Shown: positions 31,767-41,901 of the stretch, piece by piece
Layout: every line of letters begins with the position of its first letter
How positions within the stretch are numbered: position 1 is the first letter of the stretch
Source of the DNA: Methylosinus trichosporium OB3b
Lineage (GTDB): Bacteria > Pseudomonadota > Alphaproteobacteria > Rhizobiales > Beijerinckiaceae
Assembly: GCF_002752655.1 (NCBI RefSeq)
Contig: NZ_CP023737.1
Coordinates: 3,868,001 to 3,932,000, forward strand
DNA: 64,000 nucleotides
Reading direction: 5' to 3'
Position numbers and translations under genes: made by a program
Notes under the pieces: generated by a model
What the model was told of the DNA's origin: nothing
Databases searched by the model: none
The model's input: the letters and a program-made list of their open reading frames with translations, nothing else

Positions 31767-33245
31767 TCACCCCCAGGCGTGCAGCGGGGTGAAGCGGGCG
31801 AATTTCTTGGATTGATGGCGGTCCATCCGCGCCAGCACGTCGCGCAAAAAAATCACCGCTTCGGGGAGAAAGGGCCCCTTGTTCAGCATCACGCATTCGG
31901 CCCGCTGCGCCATCGCCGCGTCGGTCGTCTCGGCGCGGCTCGGCGCGCCGTCGCGGATGAACTGGTCCAGCACCTGCGTCGCCCACACCACCGGCACATG
32001 CGCCGCCTCGCACAGCCACAGGATCTCCTCCTGCATCTCCGAGAGCCGGGCGAAGCCGAGCTCGACCGCGAGATCGCCGCGCGCAATCATCACCGCGGTC
32101 GGGTGATGCGCCGCCGATGTCGTGATCAGCCGCGGCAGATTGCGCACCGCGAGCGGCGTCTCGATCTTCAGCACCAGCGCCTGCCGCGGCCGCTCCCCGC
32201 GCCGCGCCGCGAGATGATCCTGCAGCAGCTCCACATCCGCCGGCTCCTGCACGAAGGAGAAGCCGACGAGATCGGCGAGCTCGGCGACGATGTCGAGATC
32301 GGCGAAATCCTTGGGCGTCAGCGGCGGCAGGCGGAGGTCGGTCGTCGGAAAATTCAGCCCCTTCTCGAGCTTCAGCCGCTCGCCCTTGGCGCGCGCGACG
32401 AAGACTTCGAGCTCCACCCCGTCCGGCCGCCGGCCGACGACTCGCGCGCCGATCTTCCCGTCATTGATCCACACTTCCGCCCCCGGAGCGAGCTGGTCGA
32501 CGACTTCCGGAAAGGACGGAAGCGCCGCCACCGGCCCGCGCGTGCGCGGGTCGAGCGTCGTGACCAGGGCGAAGCGGTCGCCGCGAAACAGGCGCAGCTT
32601 GTCCGGCGCGCGCAGGCGCTCGATCCGGCATTTGGGCCCGGCGATGTCCATCAGCACGCGGCAGGAGCGGTTCATCTCCGTTTCGGCGGCGCGTATATGG
32701 GCGACCATTCGGGCCCAGGCGTCGGCGTCGTCATGTGCGCAATTTATGCGCGCGCAGCCCATGCCCGCCTCCATCAGCCGGCGAAGGAGGCCGGGGTCGC
32801 TCGCCGCCTCGCTCGGCAGGGTGACCATCACCACGGCGCGCGGCGTCGCTGGAACGGGGCCGAAGATGAGGTCGCGCGCGGCGAGCAGCGCCTCCTCGCC
32901 GGCGCGCATGGCCGCTGGCGGCGGGTAGGGCGCGTCGCCTTCGCCGCAGAGCCGCCGCAGAGTGGCGATGATGGCGTCGAGCGCGGCGAGCACCTTGGCC
33001 TCGCTGCGGCCGAGCGAGGAGAGGCCGAGCGCCGCGAGCCGCGTCTGCAGCGCGCTGAGATCGCGCCGCCGCAGCGCGAGATAATGGGCGAGATTCTCCG
33101 CCGCCGGCGCGAATCCGCTGCCGGCGACCTCTTCGCCCCAGCCGTGGAGAATCGCGGCGGCGTCGGCGACCACCTCCTCGCGCAGCAGCCGCAGCGCCCT
33201 CAGAAGGTCCTCGAGCTCGTTTCGCGTCGCGGTCGGTGAGGTCAT
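31767..33245 (-). CDS. Pyruvate kinase family protein
   Basis: A 492-residue protein from ATG 33245 (an upstream ATG at 33290 would give 507). After a helical N-terminal part of about 130 residues unlike the standard enzyme, it has pyruvate kinase landmarks: VMVTLPSEA, AGMGCARINCAHDD, CRVLMDIAGPKCRIE, VWINDGKIGARV, VLKIETPLAVRNLP, MIARGDLAVELGF, and VVWATQVLD. It should convert phosphoenolpyruvate and ADP to pyruvate and ATP. The atypical N-terminus and missing C-terminal domain mark a divergent subfamily. Near rpe, fba, tkt and prk, it fits the central carbon block. Confidence 0.85.
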   Translation of the reverse strand: MTSPTATRNELEDLLRALRLLREEVVADAAAILHGWGEEVAGSGFAPAAENLAHYLALRRRDLSALQTRLAALGLSSLGRSEAKVLAALDAIIATLRRLCGEGDAPYPPPAAMRAGEEALLAARDLIFGPVPATPRAVVMVTLPSEAASDPGLLRRLMEAGMGCARINCAHDDADAWARMVAHIRAAETEMNRSCRVLMDIAGPKCRIERLRAPDKLRLFRGDRFALVTTLDPRTRGPVAALPSFPEVVDQLAPGAEVWINDGKIGARVVGRRPDGVELEVFVARAKGERLKLEKGLNFPTTDLRLPPLTPKDFADLDIVAELADLVGFSFVQEPADVELLQDHLAARRGERPRQALVLKIETPLAVRNLPRLITTSAAHHPTAVMIARGDLAVELGFARLSEMQEEILWLCEAAHVPVVWATQVLDQFIRDGAPSRAETTDAAMAQRAECVMLNKGPFLPEAVIFLRDVLARMDRHQSKKFARFTPLHAWG

Positions 33246-33333
33246 TCGTTCGGCGCTCGTCGGGTTGCGTGTCGACCTCTCGTCCGCCATTGTGACGATA
33301 GCGTCTCGAGGGCTCGCGACAGGACGCCGCGCC

Positions 33334-34014
33334 TCATGCGATCATGGCGCCGGCGGCGTCCGCCGCCTGTCGCAGAGTCGCGAGGTTGTGCGCATAGGCG
33401 TCGGCGCCGCCGGCGAAGGCCGCCGAGCCGGCGACGAGCGTGTCCGCTCCCGCCTCGACGATCGCCGTCGTGGTCGCCGGCGTCACGCCGCCGTCCACCT
33501 GGAGGCGGATGGGGCGCCGCCCGATCATCTCGCGAATGGCGCGGATCTTGGCGAGCTGACTGTGGATGAAGCTCTGGCCGCCGAAGCCGGGGTCGACGGT
33601 CATCACCAGAATGAGATCGACGTCGTCGAGAACATGGACGAGCGCAGTCTCGTGCGTCGCCGGATTGAGCGAGACGCCCGCCTTCTTGCCGCGCGCGCGG
33701 ATCGCCTGCAGCGTGCGATGTAGATGCGGCCCGCCCTCGGCATGGGCGGTGATGATGTCGGCGCCGGCCTCGGCGAAGGCGCCGATATAGGGATCGGCCG
33801 GCGCGATCATCAGATGCGCGTCGAGCGGCAGCTTCGTCACGCGCCGAAGCGCCGCCACGACGCCGGGGCCGAAAGTGATATTGGGCACGAAATGCCCGTC
33901 CATCACGTCGAGATGCAGCCAGTCCGCGCCGGCCGCCTCCATCGCGCGGGCTTCGTCCCCGAGGCGCGCGAAATCGGCGGAGAGGATGCTGGGGGCGAGG
34001 AGAACTTCTGCCAT
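33334..34014 (-). CDS. rpe: Ribulose-phosphate 3-epimerase
   Basis: A 226-residue TIM barrel: [34 protein letters not shown] (metal Asp and His), [38 protein letters not shown]. It interconverts ribulose-5-phosphate and xylulose-5-phosphate in the pentose phosphate and ribulose cycles. The open frame extends to 34104, but the family N-terminus ([15 protein letters not shown]) fixes the start at 34014. It lies 88 bp upstream of the pyruvate kinase gene on the same strand and is probably co-transcribed with it. Confidence 0.95.
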   Translation of the reverse strand: MAEVLLAPSILSADFARLGDEARAMEAAGADWLHLDVMDGHFVPNITFGPGVVAALRRVTKLPLDAHLMIAPADPYIGAFAEAGADIITAHAEGGPHLHRTLQAIRARGKKAGVSLNPATHETALVHVLDDVDLILVMTVDPGFGGQSFIHSQLAKIRAIREMIGRRPIRLQVDGGVTPATTTAIVEAGADTLVAGSAAFAGGADAYAHNLATLRQAADAAGAMIA

Positions 34015-34345
34015 TGACGCGTAGCGCTCCGGTGAAGGAGGATCGAGGCCCGATGCAGGAGCCTTCGACCGGGGGAGGGGCGTCGGCGGCGCGCGAGCGC
34101 GCATGCGCCCGGTCGTCGTAGACTGTGGTCGCGTCGCTCCGACGGCGCAGGCGTTCAGGCTCCCGCCGGCGAGGAAACGACGCCTCGGACAGAACTTATC
34201 ATATCGGCCGCAGTTCCCGCGAGGCCGATGAAATCGGGCGCTTTCGTCGGCTGCGCGGCGTCAGAATTGGGCAAGGCGCCGGGCGCATCATTGAAACGCA
34301 TTTTCGAGCGATTGTTCGGCCGCTGGCCGCGAGGGGGGTAGGTTG

Positions 34346-35887
34346 ATGACATTTTGCCGATTTGTCGCCGCGACGGCGTTCGCGGCCGCAGCGATCGTTT
34401 CGTCGCCGGGCGGCGCGCGGGCGCAGAGCGCCGCGCCCGCGCTCGAAGGAAGCCTGCTGGTGCGCTGGGCCGATCCGCGACCGGGCCAGACCGGGGGTGA
34501 TATGCGCTTCGCGCTCGCGCGGCCCGACGGCTCGGTCACGCCGCTCACGGTCGCTCCGGCGGATCGCGCCTTTGCGATCGGGGCCTTCGGCAAGACTGTG
34601 CGGGTGGAGACGCATGATGCGCAAGCGATGGCGGGCGCTCCAGTCGTCGCGGAGAAGATCACGGTTCTCGGGGCCGAGAAGGAAGCGCTGGAGCCTGCCG
34701 CCGCCGTCACCAAGCGCGTGCTGTTCATTCTGCTGCGCTTCAAGGGCGATGCGCAGAAGCCGCATGCGCCGGCTTTCTACGCCGGCCTCACCAATCCGCT
34801 GCTGCCCGACAGCGCGCTGAAAACGCCGGCGACGATCAACGGCTTCTACAGCGTGACCTCCTATAAGAAGCTGCTGTGGAGCGGCGATGTCGCCGGCGTC
34901 GGCGGCTTGACGGCGACCGATTGGCTGACGCTGCCGCGCACCAAGACGGAATACGCCGATTGCGGCTGGTCCGGCGTCTGCGCCGATCTCGATCTCCTCG
35001 CCGATGATGCGATGAAGCTCGCCAAGGGGCAGGGCGTCGACGTCTCCGGCTATGACAATGTGAATCTCGTCCTCAACAATGATCTCGACTGCTGCGCCTG
35101 GGGCGGCGGCTTCGTGTTCGAGAACAAGGTCTATGGCGCAACCTGGGAGCCGCCGTGGGGACAGGAGGCGGCGACCTATGTCCATGAGATGGGGCACAGC
35201 CTCGGCCTGCCGCATTCGGGCTGGGTCTATTACGCCTATGACAGCCCTTGGGACGAGATGAGCTCCGGCTCCACCGCCAAATTCCTCACCTGCGGCTCCT
35301 ACAATTCCGCCAATAGCGCGAATGCGACGCAGACGCTCACCTGCAGAGCGCCCGGCGGCGGCTTCATCTCCGCGCATAAGGACAAGCTCGGCTGGATTCC
35401 GGCGGCCAACAAGCTCGTCGTCGACAAGATTTCGACGCAGACGGTGGCGCTCGAGGGGGAGGCCTCGCCCTTGGGCTCGCGGCTCAAGATGATCAAGATT
35501 TGCCTTGTCGGCCAGCCCTGCGACGGCGCCTCGGCGCATTATCTGACGGTCGAGGCGCGGGTGAAGACCGTCGCTTACGACAAGGGCTTGCCGGGCGAGG
35601 GAATCATCGTCCATGATTTTCGCGCCAATCGCGCGCCGCGAGGCGTCGGCAACGCCTGCTTCTTCAACTCGACGAGCGGCTGGGCGGTGCCGGCGGACGC
35701 CACCGTCAATGATTATCGCGGCGCGCCGAATTGCGACGCCGGCGGTCGCGTCTATCCGAAATATGCGCTGTTCAATGCGCAATATCCGGTCGGGCGATTC
35801 TACAATTCGACGACCTATGGAATCCGCGTCGACGTGCTGAGCCGGTCGGGGTCGGTCTTCAACGTCAAGGTCACGCGCTCGAAGTGA
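34346..35887 (+). CDS. Secreted zinc metalloprotease (M6/M11-like)
   Basis: A 513-residue exported protein with a signal peptide (cleavage near GGARAQS). The metzincin-type zinc motif is complete: HEMGHSLGLPH (H-E-x-x-H-x-x-G-x-x-H), preceded by WGQEAATYV and followed by a Met-turn candidate WDEMSSG. Upstream, KRVLFILLRFKGD and INGFYSVTSYKKLLW resemble M6/M11 (gametolysin-like) peptidases. Many cysteines (ADCGWSGVC, DLDCCAWGG) suggest disulfides outside the cell. It stands alone; its role may be protein degradation or surface processing. A TTG at 34343 directly before the ATG is possible as a start. Confidence 0.85.
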   Translation: MTFCRFVAATAFAAAAIVSSPGGARAQSAAPALEGSLLVRWADPRPGQTGGDMRFALARPDGSVTPLTVAPADRAFAIGAFGKTVRVETHDAQAMAGAPVVAEKITVLGAEKEALEPAAAVTKRVLFILLRFKGDAQKPHAPAFYAGLTNPLLPDSALKTPATINGFYSVTSYKKLLWSGDVAGVGGLTATDWLTLPRTKTEYADCGWSGVCADLDLLADDAMKLAKGQGVDVSGYDNVNLVLNNDLDCCAWGGGFVFENKVYGATWEPPWGQEAATYVHEMGHSLGLPHSGWVYYAYDSPWDEMSSGSTAKFLTCGSYNSANSANATQTLTCRAPGGGFISAHKDKLGWIPAANKLVVDKISTQTVALEGEASPLGSRLKMIKICLVGQPCDGASAHYLTVEARVKTVAYDKGLPGEGIIVHDFRANRAPRGVGNACFFNSTSGWAVPADATVNDYRGAPNCDAGGRVYPKYALFNAQYPVGRFYNSTTYGIRVDVLSRSGSVFNVKVTRSK

Positions 35888-35939
35888 CTCGCGCGCCTTC
35901 AGGCTCGCAATTCGCCGCAATTCCAACGGAAGCCAAGTC

Positions 35940-36021
35940 CGTCATTGCGAGCGTAGCGAAGCAATCCAGCGCCGTGGGGCGGCCCCTGGGTTGCTTCGTC
36001 GCTTCGCTCCTCGCAATGACG
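35940..36021. repeat. CATTGCGAG-type dispersed inverted repeat
   Basis: An 82-bp element with matching ends CGTCATTGCGAG and CTCGCAATGACG. Inside, GAAGCAATCCAG and GGTTGCTTCGTCGCTTCGCT allow a long hairpin. Related elements lie at 41530-41603, 44352-44433 and, half-sized, at 63600-63657. Confidence 0.75.
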
Positions 36022-36058
36022 GCGCTCCATCATTGCGGCTTCTCCTGACGCAGTCGAA

Positions 36059-37141
36059 TTACTCCGCCGCCTTCTTGGTCGAGAATTGCGGATCGAGCGC
36101 GCCCGAGGCGTAGCGCTTGGCCATTTCCGCCAGCGGCACGGGCTTGATCTTCGAGGCCATGCCGGCGGCGCCGAACTCCTCATAGCGCTGCTTGCAGACC
36201 TTGCGCATCGCTTCCTGCGCCGGCTTCAGATATTTACGCGGGTCGAATTCGCCCTTGTTTTTCAGCAGAGTGGAGCGGATCGACGCCGTCACGGCGATGC
36301 GACAATCGGTGTCGATGTTGATCTTGCGCACGCCGAATTTGATGCCGCGCTGAATCTCTTCGACCGGCACGCCCCATGTCTGCGGCATCTCGCCGCCGGC
36401 CGCATTGAACGCGTCCTGCAGATCCTGCGGAACCGAGGAGGAGCCGTGCATCACGAGATGCGTGTTCGGCAGGCGATTGTGGATCTCCTCGATCACATGC
36501 ATCGCCAGAATGGCGCCGTCGGGCTTGCGCGAGAATTTATAGGCGCCATGCGAGGTGCCCATGGCGATGGCGAGAGCGTCGACCTTGGTGCGCGCGACGA
36601 AGTCGACGGCCTGGTCGGGGTCGGTCAGCAGCTGGTCGTGGCTGAGCTTGCCCTCGGCGCCATGGCCGTCCTCCTTCTCGCCCTCGCCGGTCTCCAGCGA
36701 GCCGAGCACGCCGAGCTCGCCCTCGACCGACGCGCCGACCCAATGGGCGAGATCGACGACGCGGCGCGTCACCGCGACATTGTAATCATAGCTCGCCGGC
36801 GTCTTGCCGTCGGCCTCGAGCGAGCCGTCCATCATCACCGAGGTGAAGCCGTAGCGGATGGCGCTGGCGCAGGTCGCTTCGCTATTGCCGTGATCCTGAT
36901 GCATCACCAGCGGAATGTCCGGATACATGATGGCGAGCGCTTCGATCATCTTCGCGAGCATCACGTCATTGGCGTAGGAGCGCGCGCCGCGGCTCGCCTG
37001 AATGATGACCGGCGCGTCGACTGAGGCCGCGGCCTCCATCACCGCGAGGCCCTGCTCCATATTGTTGATGTTGAAGGCCGGCACGCCATAGTCGTGCTCG
37101 GCGGCATGGTCGAGTAGCTGTCGCAATGTGATGAGGGCCAT
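36059..37141 (-). CDS. fba: Fructose-bisphosphate aldolase class II
   Basis: A 360-residue zinc aldolase of the Calvin-cycle subtype: [36 protein letters not shown] (zinc His), [20 protein letters not shown], and [10 protein letters not shown]. It splits fructose-1,6-bisphosphate, and often also makes sedoheptulose-1,7-bisphosphate. The start is set by [13 protein letters not shown] at 37141, although the frame runs on to 37228. Preceded on the same strand by tkt and prk, it is the last gene of the prk-tkt-fba block. A 32-bp hairpin lies in the gap to tkt. Confidence 0.95.
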   Translation of the reverse strand: MALITLRQLLDHAAEHDYGVPAFNINNMEQGLAVMEAAASVDAPVIIQASRGARSYANDVMLAKMIEALAIMYPDIPLVMHQDHGNSEATCASAIRYGFTSVMMDGSLEADGKTPASYDYNVAVTRRVVDLAHWVGASVEGELGVLGSLETGEGEKEDGHGAEGKLSHDQLLTDPDQAVDFVARTKVDALAIAMGTSHGAYKFSRKPDGAILAMHVIEEIHNRLPNTHLVMHGSSSVPQDLQDAFNAAGGEMPQTWGVPVEEIQRGIKFGVRKINIDTDCRIAVTASIRSTLLKNKGEFDPRKYLKPAQEAMRKVCKQRYEEFGAAGMASKIKPVPLAEMAKRYASGALDPQFSTKKAAE

Positions 37142-37221
37142 GGCCGTTCCTCCCCTTGGAGCGCGTTCCGATCGAACGGAAAGGTTCGCTCGATCAGAAT
37201 CGCTCGATCGAAAGAATGCTC

Positions 37222-37253
37222 GCGTCATCCGATCCGCTCGGATCGGATGACGC
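37222..37253. repeat. Perfect 15-bp stem hairpin between tkt and fba
   Basis: GCGTCATCCGATCCG, a two-base loop CT, and the exact reverse complement CGGATCGGATGACGC. It has no T-run, so it is not a standard terminator. A similar block (GATCGGATGACGCTC) occurs at 50483-50497. It may stabilise or separate the tkt and fba messages. Confidence 0.6.
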
Positions 37254-37264
37254 TCTCGAAACCG

Positions 37265-39271
37265 TCAGGCTCGCAGCAGCGTTTCGGCCGCGGCCGCCAC
37301 ATTCTCGGCGGTGACGCCGAAATGCCGGTAGAGCGTTCCCGCCGGCGCGCTGGCGCCGAAGCCGCTCATGCCGACGAACTCGCCACGATCGCCGAGCCAG
37401 CGGTCCCAGCCGAAGCGCGACGCCGCCTCGACGGCGACGCGCGGCGTCGAGCCCAGCACCCTGTTGCGATAGGCGGCGGACTGCGCCTCGAACAGCTCCC
37501 AGCAGGGCATCGAGACCACAGCGGCGCGCACGCCGCGCGTCCATAATAGATCGGCGGCGGCGAGCGCAATTTCCACCTCCGAGCCGGTGGCGATCAAAGT
37601 GACTTGGCGCCCTGAGCTCGGCTCGCGCAGCACATAGGCTCCGCGGGCCGAGAGATTCTCGGAAATCGGCCGCTCGAGCGTCGCCAGATTCTGCCGCGAC
37701 AGGCTCAGCACCGAGGGCGTGCGCCGCGTCGTCAGCGCAATCTCCCAGCACTCGGCCGTCTCGATCGCATCCGCCGGGCGGAAGACGTTGAGATTGGGCA
37801 TGGCGCGCAGGCTGGCGAGATGCTCGATCGGCTGATGCGTCGGCCCGTCCTCGCCGAGGCCGATCGAATCATGGGTCATCACATAGACGACGCGCTGGTT
37901 CATCAGCGCCGACAGGCGCATGGCGCCGCGCGCATAATCGGAGAAGACGAGGAAGGTGCCGCCATAGGGAACGAAGCCGCCATGCAGCGCAACGCCGTTC
38001 ATCGCCGCGGCCATGCCATGCTCTCGCACGCCATAGTGAATGTAGCGGCCGGAGAAATCCTCCGCCGTCACCGAGCCCAGGCCCTTGGTGATGGTGAAAT
38101 TGGAATGGGTGAGATCGGCCGAGCCGCCGATGGTTCGGCTCGTCGCTTCGTTGACGACGGCGAGCGTCGTCTCGGAGGATTTGCGCGTCGCGATCTTGGG
38201 CATCTCGCTCGCGAATTTGGCGCGCAGCGCCGCCAGCGGCGCGGCGATCTCGCTCGCTATGTCGCCGCTCAGAAATGTCTCGAACTCGGCGCGCTTCGGC
38301 GACGCTGCGAGCCGCTGCTCCCAAGCGAGCCGCGCCTCGCGTCCGCGCGCGCCGGCGGCGCGCCAATCGGCGAGCACCTCCTCCGGGACCTCGAAGGGCG
38401 CATAGGGCCATCCGAGCTCGGCGCGGGCGAGCTCGATCTCCGTTTCGCCGAGCGGCGCGCCATGCACGCTCTCCTTGCCCTGCTTGCCGGGCGCGCCATA
38501 GCCGATGACGCTGCGGCAGGCGATCAGCGACGGCCGCGCATCCTGCTGCGCCGCCGCCAGCGCCGCGGCGATCTCTTGCGGGGCATGGCCGTCGACGCGT
38601 TGGACATGCCAGCCGGAGGCGGAAAAGCGCGCGAGCTGATCGGTCGAGGTCGAGAGCGTCGTCGGTCCGTCGATGGAAATGCCATTATCGTCCCAGAGGA
38701 CGATCAGCCGACCGAGGCGCAGATGGCCGGCGAGATCGATCGCCTCATGGCTCACGCCCTCCATCAGGCAGCCGTCGCCGGCGAGCACATAGGTGCGGTG
38801 GTCGACGAGATCGTCGCTGAAGCGCGCCGCCTGCAGTCGTTCGGCGATGGCGAAACCGACCGCGGTGGCGAGGCCCTGGCCGAGCGGGCCGGTGGTGGTC
38901 TCGACGCCGATCGTATGGCCGTATTCGGGATGGCCCGGCGTCTTGGCGCCGAACTGGCGGAAGCTCTTCAAATCCTCGATGACGACCCCCGGATAGCCGA
39001 GCAGATAGAGCAACGCGTACAGCAGCATCGAGCCGTGGCCGGCCGACAGCACGAAGCGGTCGCGGTTCGGCCAATCGGGGGCCGAAGCGTCGAAGGTCAT
39101 GACCTCCTTGAACAGCACGGTCGCGACATCGGCCATGCCCATCGGCATGCCGGGATGGCCGGATTTGGCCTTCTCCACCGCATCCATCGCCAGCGCGCGG
39201 ATGGCGTTGGCGGCGCGGCGCTCCTCCCCGGCGGCGGCGACGGCGGCGATGTCCTCTAGCACATTCGACAT
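37265..39271 (-). CDS. tkt: Transketolase
   Basis: A 668-residue thiamine-diphosphate enzyme of normal length: [36 protein letters not shown], the TPP motif [13 protein letters not shown] and [10 protein letters not shown], and in the pyrimidine domain [14 protein letters not shown]. It moves two-carbon units between sugar phosphates. It lies 13 bp downstream of phosphoribulokinase, so the two are one transcript. Together with fba and the nearby rpe it covers the sugar-rearrangement steps around ribulose phosphate. The start at 39271 ([19 protein letters not shown]) is behind a GAGGAAGAAGAAG purine tract. Confidence 0.95.
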   Translation of the reverse strand: MSNVLEDIAAVAAAGEERRAANAIRALAMDAVEKAKSGHPGMPMGMADVATVLFKEVMTFDASAPDWPNRDRFVLSAGHGSMLLYALLYLLGYPGVVIEDLKSFRQFGAKTPGHPEYGHTIGVETTTGPLGQGLATAVGFAIAERLQAARFSDDLVDHRTYVLAGDGCLMEGVSHEAIDLAGHLRLGRLIVLWDDNGISIDGPTTLSTSTDQLARFSASGWHVQRVDGHAPQEIAAALAAAQQDARPSLIACRSVIGYGAPGKQGKESVHGAPLGETEIELARAELGWPYAPFEVPEEVLADWRAAGARGREARLAWEQRLAASPKRAEFETFLSGDIASEIAAPLAALRAKFASEMPKIATRKSSETTLAVVNEATSRTIGGSADLTHSNFTITKGLGSVTAEDFSGRYIHYGVREHGMAAAMNGVALHGGFVPYGGTFLVFSDYARGAMRLSALMNQRVVYVMTHDSIGLGEDGPTHQPIEHLASLRAMPNLNVFRPADAIETAECWEIALTTRRTPSVLSLSRQNLATLERPISENLSARGAYVLREPSSGRQVTLIATGSEVEIALAAADLLWTRGVRAAVVSMPCWELFEAQSAAYRNRVLGSTPRVAVEAASRFGWDRWLGDRGEFVGMSGFGASAPAGTLYRHFGVTAENVAAAAETLLRA

Positions 39272-39284
39272 TTCTTCTTCTTCC

Positions 39285-40184
39285 TCAGGCCGCGCCTCGC
39301 TTGCGCTTCATCAGCTCCAGAATGCGCGGCGTTAGAATGAGCTGCATGGCGAGATCGAGCTTGTTGCCGGGGATGACGATCGAATTGGCGCGGGACATCC
39401 AGCTGCCGGCGATCATCGCGACGAGATAGGGGAAATCGACGCCGCGCGGATCGCGGAAGCGGATCACGACGATCGATTCGTCCGGGCTCGGAATGGAGCG
39501 CGCGACGAAGGGGTTGGAGGTGTCGACCGTCGCCGCCCGCTGGAAGTTGATGTCGGTCTCGGAGAATTGCGGGCAGATGTAATGCACATAATCCGGCATG
39601 CGGCGCAGGATGGTCTCTGTCACCGCCTCCGTGGTGTAGCCGCGCATGTTGCGGTCGCGGTGGAGCTTCTGCGTCCATTCGAGATTGATGACCGGCACCA
39701 CGCCGATCTTGAGGTCGGCGTAGCGCGCGACATTGACCTCCTCGGTCACCACTGCGCCGTGCAGGCCTTCATAGAACAGGAGATCGGTGTTGGCGGGCAG
39801 CTCCTGCCAGGGCGTGAAGGTTCCGGGCGGCGAGCCGAGCACGGCGGCCTCGTTCTCGTCATGGACATAATGGCGATAGCGGCCCGTGCCGGTCTCTCCA
39901 TATTCCTTGAACAGCGATTCGAGCTCGCCGAGCAGATTGGACTCGGGGCCGAAATGGCTGAAATGGGCGTGGCCATGCGCATGCGCCTCGGCCATCGCCA
40001 CTTTCATCTCCTCGCGGTCGTAGCGATGGAAGGAATCGCCCTCGACATAGGCGACCTCCACCTTCTCGCGCCGAAAAATCTGCTCGAAAGTCTGCTTGAC
40101 CGAGCTGGTGCCGGCCCCCGAGGAGCCGGTGATGGAGATGATCGGGTGCCTGATCGACATGGCGGCGCTCACCGCGGGGTTCAT
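39285..40184 (-). CDS. prk: Phosphoribulokinase
   Basis: A 299-residue kinase of the short bacterial class I type: P-loop [68 protein letters not shown], and [20 protein letters not shown]. It converts ribulose-5-phosphate to ribulose-1,5-bisphosphate. It starts at 40184, or 24 bases later at 40160 ([14 protein letters not shown]). First gene of prk-tkt-fba. No RuBisCO or activase gene is seen in the window. In Methylobacterium extorquens, which lacks RuBisCO, the same enzyme makes a signal for the regulator QscR, and a like role is possible here. Confidence 0.95.
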   Translation of the reverse strand: MNPAVSAAMSIRHPIISITGSSGAGTSSVKQTFEQIFRREKVEVAYVEGDSFHRYDREEMKVAMAEAHAHGHAHFSHFGPESNLLGELESLFKEYGETGTGRYRHYVHDENEAAVLGSPPGTFTPWQELPANTDLLFYEGLHGAVVTEEVNVARYADLKIGVVPVINLEWTQKLHRDRNMRGYTTEAVTETILRRMPDYVHYICPQFSETDINFQRAATVDTSNPFVARSIPSPDESIVVIRFRDPRGVDFPYLVAMIAGSWMSRANSIVIPGNKLDLAMQLILTPRILELMKRKRGAA

Positions 40185-40515
40185 CGAATCCTTGAACGTC
40201 TCGCGCCGCCTCGCGCGGGCGAATGGCGCGAAGCGGGGCGCGGGCGCTCGCTTCGCCCTCTCGCCCCCTCTCCTACAAGAAATGGTCGGCTTTTGCTCGG
40301 CCTCGGCGAAAAAAAAACGCGGGGGCCGCGGAGAAATTCCGCCGCCGGTCGCTCCTTTCGATATTTATCACATAATGTCAACGTGTTGTGCGATGATTTC
40401 CGCATATCGGGCGGGGTCGGCGCGCGGCCTTTGTCGCCGCGGCGACGATTGACGCCGCGGCGTCCTCGGTTACAGAGGGCGCTCGCGTTTTCGCTCCTTC
40501 CCGGAGGTTGCATCC
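40185..40515. promoter_or_regulatory. Divergent promoter region between prk and the PfkB kinase gene
   Basis: A 331-bp gap between divergent genes. It contains an AT-rich island around 40358-40412 (TTCGATATTTATCACATAATG, slightly shortened here to ATATTTATCACATAATG) that is the most promoter-like DNA locally. The rest is GC-rich. No specific operator could be recognised. Confidence 0.45.
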
Positions 40516-41517
40516 ATGTCCGCCGCACTCGACATCCTTGGAATCGGCAACGCCATCGTCGACACTCTGGCCCGCGCCGAGGATGACGCTCTCCTTGCTC
40601 TCGACCTCCACAAGGGCGCGATGCAGCTCGTCGACGAGGCGCGCGCGGCGCAGCTCTACGCCGCCATGGGCCCGACGACGGTGATGTCCGGCGGCTCGGC
40701 CGCCAATACGCTGGTCGGCGTCGCCGGCTTCGGCTGCTCGGCCGGCTTCATCGGCAAGGTGAAGGACGACGACGCCGGGCGCGAGTTCGCCCATGACATT
40801 CGCGGCGCCGGCGTCGCCTTCGCGACGCCCTTCGCCGCCGACGGCGCCGCCACCGCCCGCTGCCTCATTCTGGTGACGCCGGACGGCCAGCGCACCATGA
40901 GCACCTTTCTGGGCGCCTGCCAGGCGCTCGGACCGGCCGATGTCGACGAGGATCTGGTGCGTTCGGCCGGCATTCTCTATCTTGAGGGCTATCTCTGGGA
41001 CCCGCCGGCCGCGAAGGAAGCTTTTCTCAAGGCGGCCAAGGCCAGCCGCGCCGCCGGCCGGCGCGTGGCGCTCTCGCTCTCGGACGCGTTCTGCGTCGAT
41101 CGCTATCGCGACGAGTTCTTGAAGCTCGTGCGCGACGGGCTCGTCGACATTCTGTTCGCCAATGAGAGCGAATTGCATTCGCTCTATCAGACCGCCGATT
41201 TCGAGACGGCGGCGGCGGCGCTCGCGGCCGAGAGCAATCTTCTCGGCGTCGTGACCCGCTCGGAGCAGGGCGTCGTCGTGATCGAGGGCAAGCGCCGCGT
41301 CGCCGTTCCGGCCTATCCGGTGAAGGAGGTGGTCGACACCACCGGCGCCGGCGATCTCTTCGCCGCCGGCTTCCTCGCCGGCCTCGCGCGCGGCCTGCCG
41401 CATGAGGGCGGCGCCTCGCTCGGCGCGCTGGCGGCGGCCGAGGTCATCTCGCATGTGGGCGCGCGCCCGCAGAAGGATTTGCGCCAGCTCGCCCGGGATC
41501 ACGGCCTGCTGGCCTGA
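40516..41517 (+). CDS. PfkB-family sugar/adenosine kinase
   Basis: A 333-residue ribokinase-fold protein. LDILGIGNAIVDTLA and MSGGSAANTLVGVAGFG near the N-terminus form the substrate site. The catalytic and anion-hole motif VDTTGAGDLFAAGFLAGLA lies near residue 276. It resembles the adenosine kinase branch found in alphaproteobacteria, phosphorylating adenosine to AMP, but sugar kinases of the same fold cannot be excluded. It is transcribed divergently from prk and begins at ATG 40516 behind a GGAGG site. Confidence 0.88.
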   Translation: MSAALDILGIGNAIVDTLARAEDDALLALDLHKGAMQLVDEARAAQLYAAMGPTTVMSGGSAANTLVGVAGFGCSAGFIGKVKDDDAGREFAHDIRGAGVAFATPFAADGAATARCLILVTPDGQRTMSTFLGACQALGPADVDEDLVRSAGILYLEGYLWDPPAAKEAFLKAAKASRAAGRRVALSLSDAFCVDRYRDEFLKLVRDGLVDILFANESELHSLYQTADFETAAAALAAESNLLGVVTRSEQGVVVIEGKRRVAVPAYPVKEVVDTTGAGDLFAAGFLAGLARGLPHEGGASLGALAAAEVISHVGARPQKDLRQLARDHGLLA

Positions 41518-41529
41518 GTCATCGCGCCC

Positions 41530-41603
41530 CGTCACGCGAGGAACTTAAGCGATCCAGAGTCGCAGGGCGGCCCCTGGAACGCTTCGCTGCGCTCGCGATG
41601 ACG
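41530..41603. repeat. CATTGCGAG-type dispersed inverted repeat (diverged)
   Basis: Ends CGTCACGCGAG and CTCGCGATGACG, with AAGCGATCCAGAG and GAACGCTTCGCTGCG inside. Same family as 35940-36021 but more diverged. It lies directly behind the PfkB gene. Confidence 0.65.
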
Positions 41604-41714
41604 GCGGCCCGGCGCGCGCTCTGTGCGCCAGCGCACAGCTGCGGCTCGGCTTCCACGGCATTGATGCTCCCAACGCCGCAGCGTCGCGGCGACACAGAAA
41701 CGGGAGCCGCCGCC

Positions 41715-41849
41715 ATGATCAATTCCGCCATTCTCCGCCGCCTGCTGGTCGCGGTCACCCTTCTCTCCGTGACCGCCGGCGTGGCTGCGACGATGGGAGG
41801 ACCGGCCGACGCGGCCGTGTTTCCGTCGCTTCATCGCGGCGGCAAGTGA
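41715..41849 (+). CDS. Possible very small exported peptide
   Basis: A 44-residue frame that is nearly all signal peptide: MINSAILRRLLVAVTLLSVT, then AGVAATMGGPADAA and a short tail VFPSLHRGGK. The predicted mature part would be about ten residues. The ribosome site is modest. It may be a real small secreted or membrane peptide, or chance; there is no clear family. Confidence 0.4.
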   Translation: MINSAILRRLLVAVTLLSVTAGVAATMGGPADAAVFPSLHRGGK

Positions 41850-41901
41850 CGTCATCGCATCGGTGAGCGGGAAGTGGCGCTGAGCGCGTCCGAGGACGCG
41901 G

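Noticed and set aside
36059..40184. A complete Calvin-cycle operon
   Set aside because: Only prk, tkt and fba are present; no RuBisCO, cbbX, cbbR or phosphatase gene lies within reach.
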